From: Chloranthus sessilifolius
Taxonomy: Eukaryota > Streptophyta > Magnoliopsida > Chloranthales > Chloranthaceae
Assembly (NCBI GenBank): GCA_021018995.1
Contig: CM037585.1
Span: 124,152,831-124,216,830 of the forward strand
DNA: 64,000 nt
Direction of reading: 5' to 3'
Shown: positions 1 to 11,810 of the stretch, in pieces
Layout: the number at the start of each line of letters is the position of its first letter
How positions within the stretch are numbered: position 1 is the stretch's first letter
Made by a program: the position numbers and the translations under genes
The notes under the pieces: generated by a model
What the model was told of the DNA's origin: nothing
The model's input: the letters and a program-made list of their open reading frames with translations, nothing else
The model's database searches: none

Positions 1-660
1 GTAAAACACGATCCGAATACAGAGAATACTTGGTACATCCACATACATGCAGAAATCAAAACAGATAATATATATGGCATAAATAAATCTCCAATTCTAA
101 TATCTAATATTACAATAACTAACAACGATCACGGTGATATACCAACATCACCAAACAGTGGTGTATAATGAGTATATAATAATATATTGTACCAAGCCAC
201 ACTCACCAAACTCCACAAGTACTTAATCTACGACCCCGAACATCATAGCACTCCTCAATTCCTCAATCTGCAAGTCCGGTGTCCAAATAGAAGCTATACC
301 TGTGACGTATAGTCGAAGAGTGAGCAACATCCTAGCTCAGCAGAGGAAACTCAACACATTTTTCCATCTTATCATAACGAAACATAGATTTAATGTCATA
401 ATCAAACATTTTCTTATTTAAAGTTGAACTCATTTCAAAGGTACTTTTCTTATCAAACAAAGACTGATTTCAAATACTATTTTCTTATCACACGAACTAA
501 TTTCCATATCACACAAAACTGATTTCAAAACTGATTTCCTTTTTCACACAAAACTGATCTAAAAGCTGATTTCCTTATCATACAAAACTGATTTCAAAAC
601 TGATTTCCTTTCCACATACAAAAGTGATTTCAAAACATTTATTTATCACATAAAGCTAAT

Positions 661-1260
661 TTTCAAATCTACCCCGGCGGCCCACATGGTACTTTACTCC
701 GCCCATAGCGGTCCACGAAAAGCATAATCTGCCCACAACAGTCTACATACACATAATTCGCCTATAGCGGTCCACATATATAATATCCGCCCATAACGGT
801 CCACTATAATCTCACGACTTATGATTTGATTCACGAAGTATAATTCGAAGAGTACGTAAAATCTCGCGAAATCGGTCCAAGGGCGTACATGAATCTCGCC
901 ACAACAGTCCAAGGGTATATCGAGTCACAACAAGGTCCAAAGGAGTACGTAAAATCCCGCGAAAGTGGTTCAAGGGCGTACATAAGTACAACAAAGTCCA
1001 AAGGTGTACGTAAATCCCGTAAAAACGGTCCAAGGGCGTACATAAGCACAACAAAGTCCAAAGGAGTACGTAAAATCTCGCGAAAGCGGTCCAAAGGAGT
1101 ACGTTAAATCTCGTAAAAGCAGTCCAAGGGCGTACATAAGCACAACAAAGTCCAAAGGTGTATGTAAATCCCGTAAAAATGGTCCAAGGGCGTATATAAA
1201 TCCCGCCATAGCGGTCCAAGGGTGTACATAAATCCCGTCACAGCGGTCCAAGGGTGTACC
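661..1260. repeat. Tandem array in element A left LTR
   Basis: An imperfect tandem array of roughly 30-60 bp units built around the words GCGGTCCAAGGGCGTACAT and AAAGTCCAAAGGTGTACG, separated by variants of AAATCCCG. At least ten word copies are visible. The same array sits at 6360-6975 in the right LTR with a different order and number of units. Short overlapping open frames on both strands here are products of the repeat. Confidence 0.9.
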
Positions 1261-1799
1261 TTCTCACAAATATACAAGACTCAACAATTTCGAGTTCACA
1301 TTCTAGTTTATATTTCTAAATCACGGTCCAAAGCTCACATTCTTGGTTCCAAGGTTTTAAAACTCACCATTTAAAAATCAAGTTTAAAATCGAATACCAC
1401 AGTACAAATTTTAGGTTAAGTTCACAGTTTAGAATTCATCATTTTCGACTCAAGGATTTCAAATTTCTATTTTGCAAAGAGTTCAAGTTATAGTTTAAAT
1501 TACTATCAAACTTACATCAAAATACATCAAGAAAACTTATCATTTTTCTACCAGACACATCAAAGAAAATTATCATTTTTTCATATAAATACCTCAAAAA
1601 AACTATGAATCAAAGTTAAACATGCAAGTTTGTGTTGAAGTTCCCCTACCTCAAAGCACGCTCAACACAATCTACATTCCACGCATGGTTCAACACTTCA
1701 CTCCTACATTCAAAATACCCAAATTTTCCTTAGAAATCTACTAAAGGATCCAAGGAATACATCTCTAAGGAGCTCAAACAAAACTAAACAAAACATATA

Positions 1800-2400
1800 C
1801 TCTATACCTCGCTCGATCGAGCCTTTGGCCTCGCTCGAGCGAGCACACCCCTCGCTCGATCGATTAAAATTGAGCCCTCTGAAACTCACGCAAGCCCTCA
1901 CGCGAGCGATCCTTATTTAACGTAAGGCTTTGCGCGAGCAAGCACAGAACAAATCTCCCCATATCTGTCTCTCAAGCGAGCGAGCTATAACAGTCGCGAG
2001 AGCGAGAAATAGAAATGGCTCAGATCTACCATTTTTCTTCTCTCGATCCTTCTCAACTCTCTACCATCCTTTTCCCACATTCACACATACATTGAGGCAT
2101 CAAGGGTTAACTCTAATCACTAATAACCTAGGCATCTTTGAGTGTTTTCTCAAAAGAGGCGAAAACGAACAAGTTCATACTAAGAATTTGATGTAACTTT
2201 TCCCTTAATTTTTTACATTTAATTATATAGATTCTTAAGTTAGTCAAAACATAAAAATTGTAGAGTTCGTTGTCCTCTTTCTAACGCTGTAAGAATCATG
2301 TCAATCGGAGTTCAAAATAAAATGTTATGGCCGAAATACCGATACAGGTTCTGACACTCGCGCGAGTGATTATAGCTCGCTCGAGCGAGCGACTGTGCTC
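1800..2400. repeat. CG-palindrome word cluster in element A LTR
   Basis: Words such as CTCGCTCGATCGAGC, CGCTCGAGCGAG and CTCGCGCGAGTG recur at about 1805-2010 and 2348-2395. They stand out from the AT-rich surroundings. The matching positions in the right LTR are about 7522-7725. Elements G and D carry their own, different CG-rich words in their LTRs. These may be regulatory or methylation-related; the sequence does not show which. Confidence 0.7.
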
Positions 2401-3385
2401 GATTTACACATTTTTGGACTTTTAAAAATCTATTTTACATTAAAATTTAATCTTTTTTATCTTAATCTTTTGCACACATCTAAGCAACCTATATTTAGTT
2501 AAATACATGAAAGAATTGCGTTATTTACCTCTTTAAATCGACGATCTACTCGTAGATCGGATCATCTTCTTCGTTAAATAAAAAGGGTTTCTAAAACCCA
2601 CATCGATCCTTTTCGAATTCTACAATCACGACCAAGCTAACGAATTCGTCAGTGATCCTTCCTCAAGCACCACACCCAAATCACGCTACGATTTGTGGCT
2701 CAAAACACATGATCTCTTCGTGAGAAGAAAAAAAGGTTTTCAAAACCCCCAACGGCTTCGAATCACGCCACAAGACTCCCCAATGTTGAAATCGACGACA
2801 TTTCTCTTCCTTACACAAGCTCATACATTATTTTCCACGAAATCTCAAGCTCGCCGCACACGGATCCGGCCATTCCTTCTCTTTCTTCTTCTTCCTCTCT
2901 AAATCCCAAAACCCTCTCCTTTTTTTTTTTTTTTACAACCGGGTAGCTTCCAAGAGAAGCATCCCCCTTTCCTTTAACTCATTGGGACTAGTTCCTATAC
3001 AACTCACATACACCCCACTTTGGGTATACTACTTCCAATCCCAAGGATCTAGCTCCCTTGTAAAATCGGTATACTTAACTCGAGTGTTACCTCATAAAAA
3101 TGATCTTTGATTCGGTATGGGGCCTACACACCCAAAACATCTACCCATTGGATTTGATGTTGAGCCAAAGTACCAACACATGGTGTTTATGAAACCATCT
3201 AATGCTTAACACTTAGTCTAAATCGGTCATTTTCCACTCAAGACCAAACCCAATGTAACTTACATAAGTAATTTCATAAAATCGAGCACGTGACCAGTCA
3301 GGCACGCACACCGAGGTATATTGCTCAAAGTCGGGCATGCATCCCGAGGTACACTATTTAAAGTCAAAGTTTTCAGGCTATTATA

Positions 3386-3400
3386 TTCTTCCCACCTTAT
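3386..3400 (-). other. Polypurine tract of element A
   Basis: Read on the minus strand, AAGGTGGGAAGAA lies directly before the start of the 3' LTR. This is the usual position and composition of the plus-strand primer of an LTR retrotransposon, and it supports the minus orientation and the LTR boundary at 3385/3386. Confidence 0.8.
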
Positions 3401-3982
3401 AAAATTTTCGTCCTCGAAAATTATCCTAAGTAACTAGGTCTTACCATGCACTTCAAAATGAACACTCACGTCTAGATATGAATCGATTTATATACAAAAT
3501 AAATTCGGGGTTGTTACATTCTTCCCTCTATAGGAATTTTCGCCCATAATGATGAAACGACTAACGCACAACGAAAGAAACAAATTTCCCATAATCATTC
3601 AATTAACTATCCATAGTGAGTTGACAACGATAGACTGAATTTATCCCCAACTACATTATCCATCATTCTGGAAAATGAACATACTCCGAGTAAGGTATCC
3701 ATCACACATATTTTAATATTCGAAATAAACTTTATTATGTTGTACCATAATAAAGTTTGAACATTGTCATAAAAGAAAAGGAAGACTTTGAAACCGTTAA
3801 TGTCCAACATTAATTGTATTAACAATTCCCACATACATTAGTAGAAAAGAGGACCTAATAGCATTGATTCGATACCCAAAATATAAAGATTGACATTTTT
3901 TATTTTATTATTATTTTATTTTTTTTAAGATTAAGCGCACAAGAATAAGATACATATGACACACGTATTGATCGCTAATTTC
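3401..3982 (-). other. Element A internal region 3' of gag, no pol
   Basis: This AT-rich stretch lies between the gag stop and the polypurine tract. No protease, reverse transcriptase, RNase H or integrase motif is visible in any frame, although in an autonomous gypsy element several kilobases of pol would lie here. The longest frame (3607-3834, minus) has no recognisable motif. Confidence 0.7.
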
Positions 3983-5184
3983 TCACGCTGAAGGTGTCCT
4001 ATCCTTCTTCGGTTTCGAACAGTCCCTTACCAGATGCCCCATCTGACCATAATTGACACATGCACCCGTAGTCCACATACATTTGGCTGCTCGATGTCGT
4101 CCCCCGCATCTTGGGCATGACTTACCAGTTGCAAATGATGAGGTGGGTGGAGCCTGTTGTATTTGTGGCACTCTAGTTCTCATAAGATTTGAAGGACAAA
4201 AGGTCACTACAGGCACAGACGCAGGTGGTCTTGCATAAACGGTCTGAGTAGACTGAGGGGGTGCTCGTAATAAGAGTCTTGGTATCTCGGGTGCCTGCTC
4301 ATGGGCATATGATTGTATTTGACTTGCTCTTTCTCTTTGCTGTTGGTCCCTTCTCTTATACATTTCTTCCACGTCTTCTTCCACCACAAGAGCCTTGCTC
4401 ATTATTGTGCCATAAGTTTTCAACTCAAAAGCAACGACTTTTCTCCTGATATCCGGCCTTAAGCCGCGTTGAAATTTCTTAGCTTTCATCAGATCGTCAC
4501 CACGAACTCAGGAGCAAAGCGAGCAAGCCTCATAAACTCAACTCCATACTCTCTCAAAGACATCCTCCCCTGCTCAAGCTGTAGGAATTTTACTTCCATT
4601 TGATTTCTTACTACCTCAGGAAAATACTGTTTGTTGAATTCTCTAACGAATTCCTCCTATGTCCAAGGCAATCTTGGGGTCTCTTGCGCTCTAGTCCACG
4701 ACACGGACTTCCACCATGGGCCTGCCTCCCCATCTAGCATATAGGCCGCCCAACGTACACTCTCATCCTCAGTGCACGTAACTACACTGAATACCTTCTC
4801 CATTTTGCTTAGCCAATTTTCTGCGTCCATTGGCTCTGCTTGCCCTGAAAAACTCGGAGGACGCATCCTCCTAAACTCGATGAATGCAGAAGGTATCTGC
4901 TAAGTGTTACCCACTGGAAGAGTAGGAGGTGGCTGATGCTGGTCATTGGCATTAGGAGTTGCCAACGATGTCGCTTGCTGAGCCATGGTGGCTGCCATGG
5001 TTTCCATGGTATGCATCATCCTCTGACGTTCTTCTCTTTCTTCATTTCTTTCTCTTACTCTTTTCTATTCTCTTTGATCTCTGCCTCCTGGGGCATCTCT
5101 ATTCCCCAACGGTACTCTATTTGTATTTGACTGGGAACCTCTACCACCTTGACCATCTCTAAAGCGTTGACCTCTACCAGACAT
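3983..5184 (-). pseudogene. gag of element A (Ty3/gypsy), broken
   Basis: A retrotransposon Gag starts at MSGRGQRF on the minus strand. It keeps the typical core: RMRPPSFSGQAEPMDAENWL, a WW motif in GPWWKSV, EEFVREFNKQYFP, REYGVEFMRLARFAPE and KKFQRGLRPDIR. Two zinc-knuckle-like boxes follow: CPRCGGRHRAAKC, and CVNYGQMGHLVRDC, where the second Cys has become Tyr. In-frame stops and at least one frameshift (around 4490-4500) interrupt it. It is close to the Gags of G and D. With no pol behind it, the element could only have moved using enzymes from a relative. Confidence 0.9.
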
Positions 5185-5600
5185 AATGATCTGTTATAAC
5201 AATGAAACAAAAGTTTTAATTAGCAATCGGTTATTATATTCAGACAGAACTTTCAAAAGCTCACAAAATATACTCTGACAAAATCTAATGTCACATCTAT
5301 GGTCCTACAATCACACTCCGCACACATAACTAAGACTCACAGTCTCATGGGAGACTTAACGCCTAAATTCCGACAACCTAATGTCATTGAGAGACACGAC
5401 TCTGAATTTCTAGAAGATTTCATAATAGGGATTGCGAACCCCTCCTAAGTTCCAATATAATCTAATGACATTACAATTGAGTCCTAAATTTTCGGGTCCC
5501 AACAAGACCTAATGCCTAGGCCTTGATACCAACTGTGACAGAATCACAGTTGGGTCTCTTACGTCCCTATAGAACCTAATACCATATCTCTGATACTAAC
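5185..5600 (-). other. Element A 5' leader and primer-binding site (duplicated)
   Basis: Next to the LTR (minus strand, ending CTGTCACA) lies GTTAGTATCAGAG, a degenerate initiator-Met tRNA primer site. About 70 bp further in, at 5521-5543, a second LTR-end plus primer-site junction reads TGTCACAGTTGGTATCAAGG. This one matches the tRNA-iMet consensus TTGGTATCA better. The flanking words ACCTAAT are duplicated too, so this is a tandem duplication of the LTR/primer junction. Either copy could be the functional boundary. Confidence 0.8.
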
Positions 5601-5828
5601 TGTGACAGTCCGAATTTTTTCCAACCTGAATATTTAGACATTTTTTTTTTCTTCTTTAACTTTACACCTAAATCAAATGGGAAAACTCGGACCCTCGGGT
5701 CGTAGAACACGATCCGAATATAAAGAATACTTGGTACATCCACATACATATAGAAATCAAAGCAGATAATACATATGGCATAAATAAATCTCCAATTATA
5801 ATATCTAATATTACAATAACTAACAATG

Positions 5829-5864
5829 ACCACCGGTGATATATCAATATCACCAAACAGTGGT
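5829..5864 (-). other. Conserved LTR hairpin, element A copy
   Basis: Outer stem ACCAC/GTGGT and inner stem GGTGATAT/ATATCACC. It lies 228 bp from the U5-side LTR end. Equivalent hairpins lie at 225-265 bp from the LTR end in D and G with different but still pairing stems. Confidence 0.65.
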
Positions 5865-6359
5865 GTACAATGAGTATATAATAATATATTGTACCAAGCC
5901 ACACTCACCAAACTCCACAAGTACTCAATCTACGACCCCGAACATCATAGCACTCAATTCCTCAATCTGCAAGTTTTGTGTTCAAATAGAAGCTATACCT
6001 GTGACGTATAGTCGAAGGGTGAGCTACATCCTAGCTCAGCAGAGGAAACTCAACACAATTTTACATCTTATCATGATGAAACATAGATTCAATGTCATAA
6101 TCAAACCTTTTCCTATTTAAAGTTGAACTCATTTCAAAGGTACTTTTCTTATCAAACAAAGACTGATTTCAAATGCTGTTTTCTTATCACACGAACTGAT
6201 TTCCATATCACACAAAATTGATTTCAAAACTGATTTCCTTTTTCACACAAAACTGATTTAAAAGTTGATTTCCTCATCATACAAAACTGATTTCCTTTTC
6301 ATACATAAAAGTGATTTCAAAATATTTATTTATCACATAAAGCTGATTTTCAAAGCCGC

Positions 6360-6975
6360 CCCGGCAGCCCACATGGTACTTTACTCCGCCCATAGCGGTC
6401 CACGACAAGCATAATCTGCCCACAGCGGTCCACATACACATAATTCGCCCATAGCGGTCTACATATATAATATCCGCCCATAGCGGTCCACTTTAATCTC
6501 ACGACTTACGATTTGATTTACGAAGTATAATTCGAAGAGTACATAAAATCATGCAAAAGCGGTCCAAGGGCGGACATGAATCCCGCCACAGCGGTCCAAG
6601 GGTGTACCGAGTCACAACAAGGTCCAAAGGAGTACGTAAAATCTCGCAAAAGCGGGTCAAGGACGTACATAAGCACAACAAAGTCTAAAGGTGTACGTAA
6701 ATCCCGTAACAACGGTCTAAGGGCGTACATAAGCACAACAAAGTTCAAAGGAGTACGTAAAATCTCGCGAAAGCGGTCCAAGGGGGTACATGACTCACAA
6801 CAGTGTCCAAAGGAGTACGTAAAATCCTGCGAAAGTGGTCCAAGGGTGTATATAAGCACAACAAAGTCTAAATGTGTACGTAAATCCCGTAAAAACGGTC
6901 CAAGGGCGTATGTAATCCCGTCACAACGGTCCAAGGGTGTACATAAATCCCGCCACAGCGGTCCAAGGGTGTACC
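6360..6975. repeat. Tandem array in element A right LTR
   Basis: The counterpart of the array at 661-1260, with the same words (GCGGTCCAAGGGCGTACAT, GTCCAAAGGAGTACGTAAAA) but a rearranged unit order. Internal unequal exchange since insertion would explain the difference. Confidence 0.9.
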
Positions 6976-9479
6976 TTCTCACAAATCTATTAGACTCGAT
7001 GATTCCGAGTTCACATTCTAGTTCAGATTTCTAAATCACGGTCCAAAGCTCACATTCTTGGTTCTAAGGTTTTAAAACTCACCATTTAAAAATTAAGTTT
7101 AAAATCGAATATCACAGTACAAATTCTATGTTAAGTTCACAGTTCAGAATTCACCATTTTCGACTCAAGGATTTCAAATTTTTATTTTGCAAAGAGTTCA
7201 AGTTATAGTTCAAATTACTATCAAACTTACATCAAAATACATCAAGAAAACTTATCATTTTTCAACTAGACACATTAAAGAAACTTATCATTTTTTCATA
7301 TAAATACCTCAAAGAAACTAGGAATCAAAGTTAAACATGCAAGTTTGTGTTGAAGTTCCCCTAACTCAAAGCATGCTCAACCTAATCCACATTCCACGCA
7401 TGGTTCAACACTTCACTCCTACATTCAAAATACCCAAATTTTCCTTACAAATCTATTAAAATATCCAAGGAACACATCTCTAAGGAGCTCAAATAAAACT
7501 AAACAAAACATATACTCTGTACCTCGCTCGATTGAGCCTTTGGCCTCGCTCGAGCGAGCACACCCCTCGTTCGATCGATTATAATCGAGCCCTTTGAAAC
7601 TCACGCGAGCCCTCGCACAAGTGATCCTTATTTAACGTAATGCCTCGCACGAGCGAGCACAGAACAAATCTCCCCATATTTGCCTCTCGCGCGAGCGAGC
7701 TATAACAGAGGCGCGAGCGAGAAACAGAAACGGCTCAGATCTACCATTTTTCTTCTCTCGATCCTTCTCAACTCTCTACCATCCTTTGCCCACATTCACA
7801 CATAGATTGAGGCATCAAGGGTTAACTCTAATCACTAACAACCTAGACATCTTTGAGTGTTTTCTCAAAAGAGGCGAAAATGAACAAGTTCATACTAAGA
7901 ATTTGCTGTAACTTTCCCCTCAATGTTTGACCTTTAATTATATAGATTTTTAAGTTGGTCCAAACATAAAAGTTGTAGCGTTTGTTGTCCTCTTTCCAAC
8001 GCCATAAGAATCGTGTCAATCGGACTTTTAAAAACCTATTTTACATCAAAATTCAATCTTTTTTATCGTAATCTTTTGCACATATCTAAGCAACCTATAT
8101 TTAGTTAAATACATGAAAGAATTGCGTTATTTACCTTTTTAAATCGACGATCTATTCATAGATCGGATCATCTTCTTCGTTAAACAAAAAGGGTTTCTAA
8201 ACCCATATCAATCCTTTTCGAGCTCTACAATCACGACCAAGCTAACGAATTCGTCGGTGATCCTTCCTCACACGCCACACCCAAATGACGCTATGAATTG
8301 TGGCTCAAAACACATGGTCTCTTCGTGAGAAGAAAAAAAGGTTTTCAAAACCCCCAACGGCTTCGAATCACGCGACACGACTCCCCAATGTCAAAATCGA
8401 TGACATTTCTCTTCCTTATACAAGCTCATACATTATTTTTCATGGAATCTCAAGCTCGGCGCACACGGATCCGGCCATTCCTTCTCTTTCTTCTTCTTCC
8501 TCTCTCTAAATCCCAAAACCCTCTCCTTTTTTTTTTTTTTACAACCGGGTAGCTTCCAAGAGAAGCATCCCCCTTTCATTTAACTCATTGGGACTAGTTC
8601 CCATACAACTCACATACACCCCACTTTGGGTATACGACTTCCAATCCCAAGGATCTAGCTCCCTTGTAAAATCGGTATACTTAACTCGAGTGTTACCTCA
8701 TAAAAATGATCTTTGATTCGGTATGGGGCCTACACACCCAAAACATCTACCCATTGGATTTGATGTTGAGCCAAAGTACCAACACATGGTGTTTATGAAA
8801 CCATCTAACGCTTAACACTTAGTCCAAATTGGTCATTTTTCACTTAAGACCAAACCCAATTTAACTTACATAAGTAATTTCATAAAATCGAGCACGTGAC
8901 CAGTTGGGCACGCACACCAAGGTACACTGCTCAAAGTCAGGCATATATCCCGAGGTACACTATTTAAAGTCAAAGTTTTCAGGCTATTACAGGTGTTTTG
9001 TCACGATGGGATATATTATTGTGGGGACACGTGATGGGATATCAGCGACTCTCTCCCTCTAGTCGGTGTGTGGGGTTACGCGATGGGACAAGGGAGAGTA
9101 ATTCTGATCGTGGTGGTAGAGGTAGCACAGAATGACTTATCTTGCGACTACTTTGTCATCATTCGAGTGTCGTTATTGCAATGGGACTGCAGGGGGCAGT
9201 CTTTCCCTTTGATTTTTATTTTTTGTGCAATTTTGTTTGATTTTGTTTGATTTTATTGTATTTTTGTTTGTTTTGTTGTATTTTTTTTATAATTCATGTT
9301 GTTTATTTATTATGTTCCTCCTTACGAATTGGGCTAGGTCTATCCCTGCTATTTATTCCTCGTTGTTCGGTTGCTTGTGTTTGTGTATATCAGTTCGGTT
9401 CTATTGTTGTAAATTTACGAGTGTACATGTGTGCATGTGTGCCTTCTCGGCTTGCATATATTTCTTGGTTCTAGGTTGC

Positions 9480-9860
9480 CAATTCCATGCATGGGCTTTG
9501 GCGCTTAATCCAATTATGCACAAGACTAGGTGCGTGTGTTGGAAGGGTCAGCGGGCTAATTCCCCGCATGTATGATGGCGTGGAATCCAATTACGCGCCA
9601 TTTGTTCTACGCATGATTGAAAGGCCAAGGGGTCAATGGAGCAGGTGTCCAGAAGTCTCTTTGGATTCCGCACACCAACGAATGTCCGTGATCCCAATTC
9701 TGCACTATATGATTTGCATGGTTTCGGTTTATGGCCTGCGTGGGTGGACGAAGAGCTAATTGTGTGCCAGCTATCTAGTGCTCAATTTGGATTACGCGCC
9801 AGTTAGTTGGCGCTTGATTCAATTCTGCGGAATCGATGGTGCGTGTAATTGATCGACGTC
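9480..9860. repeat. Degenerate repeat cluster in region E (left)
   Basis: Variants of GGAATCCAATTACGCGCCA, GCGCTTGATTCAATTCTGCG and AATTCCCCGCATG recur every 30-70 bp. The same vocabulary appears at 14380-15045, so the two clusters may be remnants of an LTR pair or of one dispersed satellite-like sequence. Confidence 0.5.
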
Positions 9861-11589
9861 TATATCAGCTAAGGATTTCTCTTATTTGACTTACGGATTT
9901 CAATTTTTTCTATCTTTCTTGCTCTCTTGCTTCATGAGTGATCAAATTTCTGTGTGTCCTTGATATCCTTCAATCTGTTCATCGAATTGTGATGTTGTTT
10001 CTTCCGATCTTCGTGATTTCGCGCATTCTTTGTCCTGAGGCTATCTCTAATGGTGTGATCAGAGGTGTCGCTATGGCTTGGGGGGTGTTGGGATCGAGAG
10101 ACGGCACATTTCCGTCCCTTTTAGATGGAAAGGGTGCTACCCAACCATTCCTCCCACTTTTCTGTTGCTTCTTATTGGACCTCCAACGCGTCACATTTTG
10201 GGCTTGTGTTCGTTTTAAGTTTTATATTTTCATTTTAGGTTGTAGGTTAGGTTTCATGTCTTCGTTTTCGATTGTATGTTAAGGGGGTATGCTTCCAGTG
10301 ACACCTATACAAATTTTAAGTTATGAATAAAACGGTATTTTTTCTCTTATTATGTTTATTTCAATTATGTTTGTTTATGTTTATTAATGTGTTTTTTTGT
10401 GGTTGCGTCGGAGAATGAATCGATAGTGTTGGGGTAGTGCGGGAGTATGAGTTTATTCTTCGGCATGTTGCTTGTATCTTGTTTATTTTATTTTGAATGT
10501 TTTCCGTCCCATGGCAGAAAAATAAAAAATAAATTGAAAAGTTTAAAAAAATGCTACAGTTTGAGGTGTTGCTCTCGTGACCTGAGTATCGCTACCAAGG
10601 TGTTAGCGCTCTTAAAAAAATGCCCCAGTGTCAAGTGACAATGGGACTCTTATCAGTCTCTTAGAAATCCTGGAGTGCGTTAGTAATGATCCCATGTTGG
10701 GAAGTAGTTTGATTATTTCGGCCACATGCCAGACTCGATTTTGTAAGTGTTGAACGATCATCGTGTATCGTAGCTTTTTTGAGGTTGGGATGGGTGGTAG
10801 ATAATGTGTGATTGCACATTTGCCATTCGAGAGTTTTCGGTTTTATTCCGAAGAGATTTTGAAAATCATTTGACTCATCGTCCTAAAGAGAAATAAAGGG
10901 GTGAAGAAGAGATAAGGTTTATTGATCTGAGGGTAGTTTCTTATTTAACCAATTTTTGAAATAGTAGCTAACTACTTTATTCTCGGGTGAGTAATGCGGT
11001 GTCATAATTGAGCTCTCCGTCATAGTTCAGCACCATCAAAGTCTCAGATTCTATGGTTAGCAGGAGTTTTGTCCTCCTCCAGCCACCGTACAATGATATC
11101 TAGTAGCGTGAAGATGTTAAGGATGCCCTCGCGGCTTTCTAATACTTCCCTAATAAGATTATCAAGAATTCCCTCACAATTTGCTAATGTTTCCCTTAAG
11201 TCATTGACTATTCATTTGTCGTATTACTCTCGCTCGGTTGTGTTTCTTTTCTATGTGTATATTGAAACAACCTGCTAACGCAAGAATTGTGAGGTTTGAT
11301 GGAACCTTAAATTTTTATTTTTTTCTGCTCTATCATCTACTCTAATGGCTGAAGAGGGTGTATGAGAATTCAGGGTTTTCTATATTTCAAAAAGGTTTCA
11401 TGATTCACTGATCCTTTCAATCAACTTGCTCGAATAGGAAGGGGGTCAATGGGTTAGATGATTCCCAAAGTGGTTTTGAAAATAATGGCCTACGACTAGA
11501 GAATGCCTTGCGATGACTACAAAGGTGATAGATGTATGAGCATGCCTATTTAGGCTACGAGACATAATAATCATTGAGTTGTGATTCCA

Positions 11590-11810
11590 AGGGTTAGGAA
11601 GTCTTTCCCTTGTAGCTATTTTTTGGGCATGTTGCTAAAATAGTAAAAGTACTTCCCATGTGGGGTTTCGATTTCCTCCAGGCAAGGCGATCATGTGGGC
11701 GTTGTTTCTTAGCACTAGCTCCCCAACTTTGAATTCTGGGTCGTGTAAGAGTTTTAAATGGTGACATGAAATATGAGGTTAGAGACACTGTTGGGTAAAA
11801 GAACATTTTT
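11590..11810 (-). pseudogene. Possible gypsy pol C-terminal remnant
   Basis: One minus frame reads DPEFKVGELVLRNNAHMIA and then NPTWEVLL. This resembles the stretch FxVGDLVLR...P.WEGPY found near the end of plant Ty3/gypsy polyproteins. The frame is short and followed by stops, and no upstream RT or integrase is present. The call is an inference from one motif. Confidence 0.4.

Larger units (their letters stand above)
1..3385 (-). mobile_element. Element A, 3' LTR (left copy, truncated by window edge)
   Basis: This is a long terminal repeat of a minus-strand Ty3/gypsy element. It aligns along its length with 5702-8991, so roughly the first 100 bp lie outside the window. On the minus strand it begins TATAATAGCC; the sister copy begins TGTAATAGCC. 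It abuts a polypurine tract at 3386-3400, which fixes the orientation. It contains a tandem array (661-1260), a cluster of CG-rich palindromic words (1800-2400) and a long low-complexity part. Compared with the right copy it carries about 108 extra bases near 2310-2418. The short open frames inside it differ between the two copies and look non-coding. Confidence 0.93.
5601..8991 (-). mobile_element. Element A, 5' LTR (right copy, complete)
   Basis: A complete LTR of about 3.39 kb, running TGTAATAGCC...GACTGTCACA on the minus strand (TG...CA ends). It matches 1-3385. It includes the tandem array (6360-6975), the CG-word cluster (about 7522-7725) and, near its U5-side end, the shared block described for G and D: hairpin TGAGCT-aggatgt-AGCTCA (6020-6038) with the motif GACTATACGTCACAGGT, and a second hairpin (5829-5864). 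The outer flank is GGTGT; its partner duplication is outside the window. Confidence 0.93.

Noticed and set aside
694..1251. Overlapping open frames on both strands in the element A LTR array
   Set aside because: Produced by the tandem unit, which happens to be open in several frames; the copies in the second LTR are rearranged.
661..1260. Possible CRISPR array
   Set aside because: Units are contiguous and imperfect without unique spacers, and the sequence is a plant retrotransposon LTR.
10287..10300. AAGGGGGTA as a plus-strand polypurine tract of region E
   Set aside because: The remnants in region E point to the minus strand, and no LTR start or paired repeat follows.
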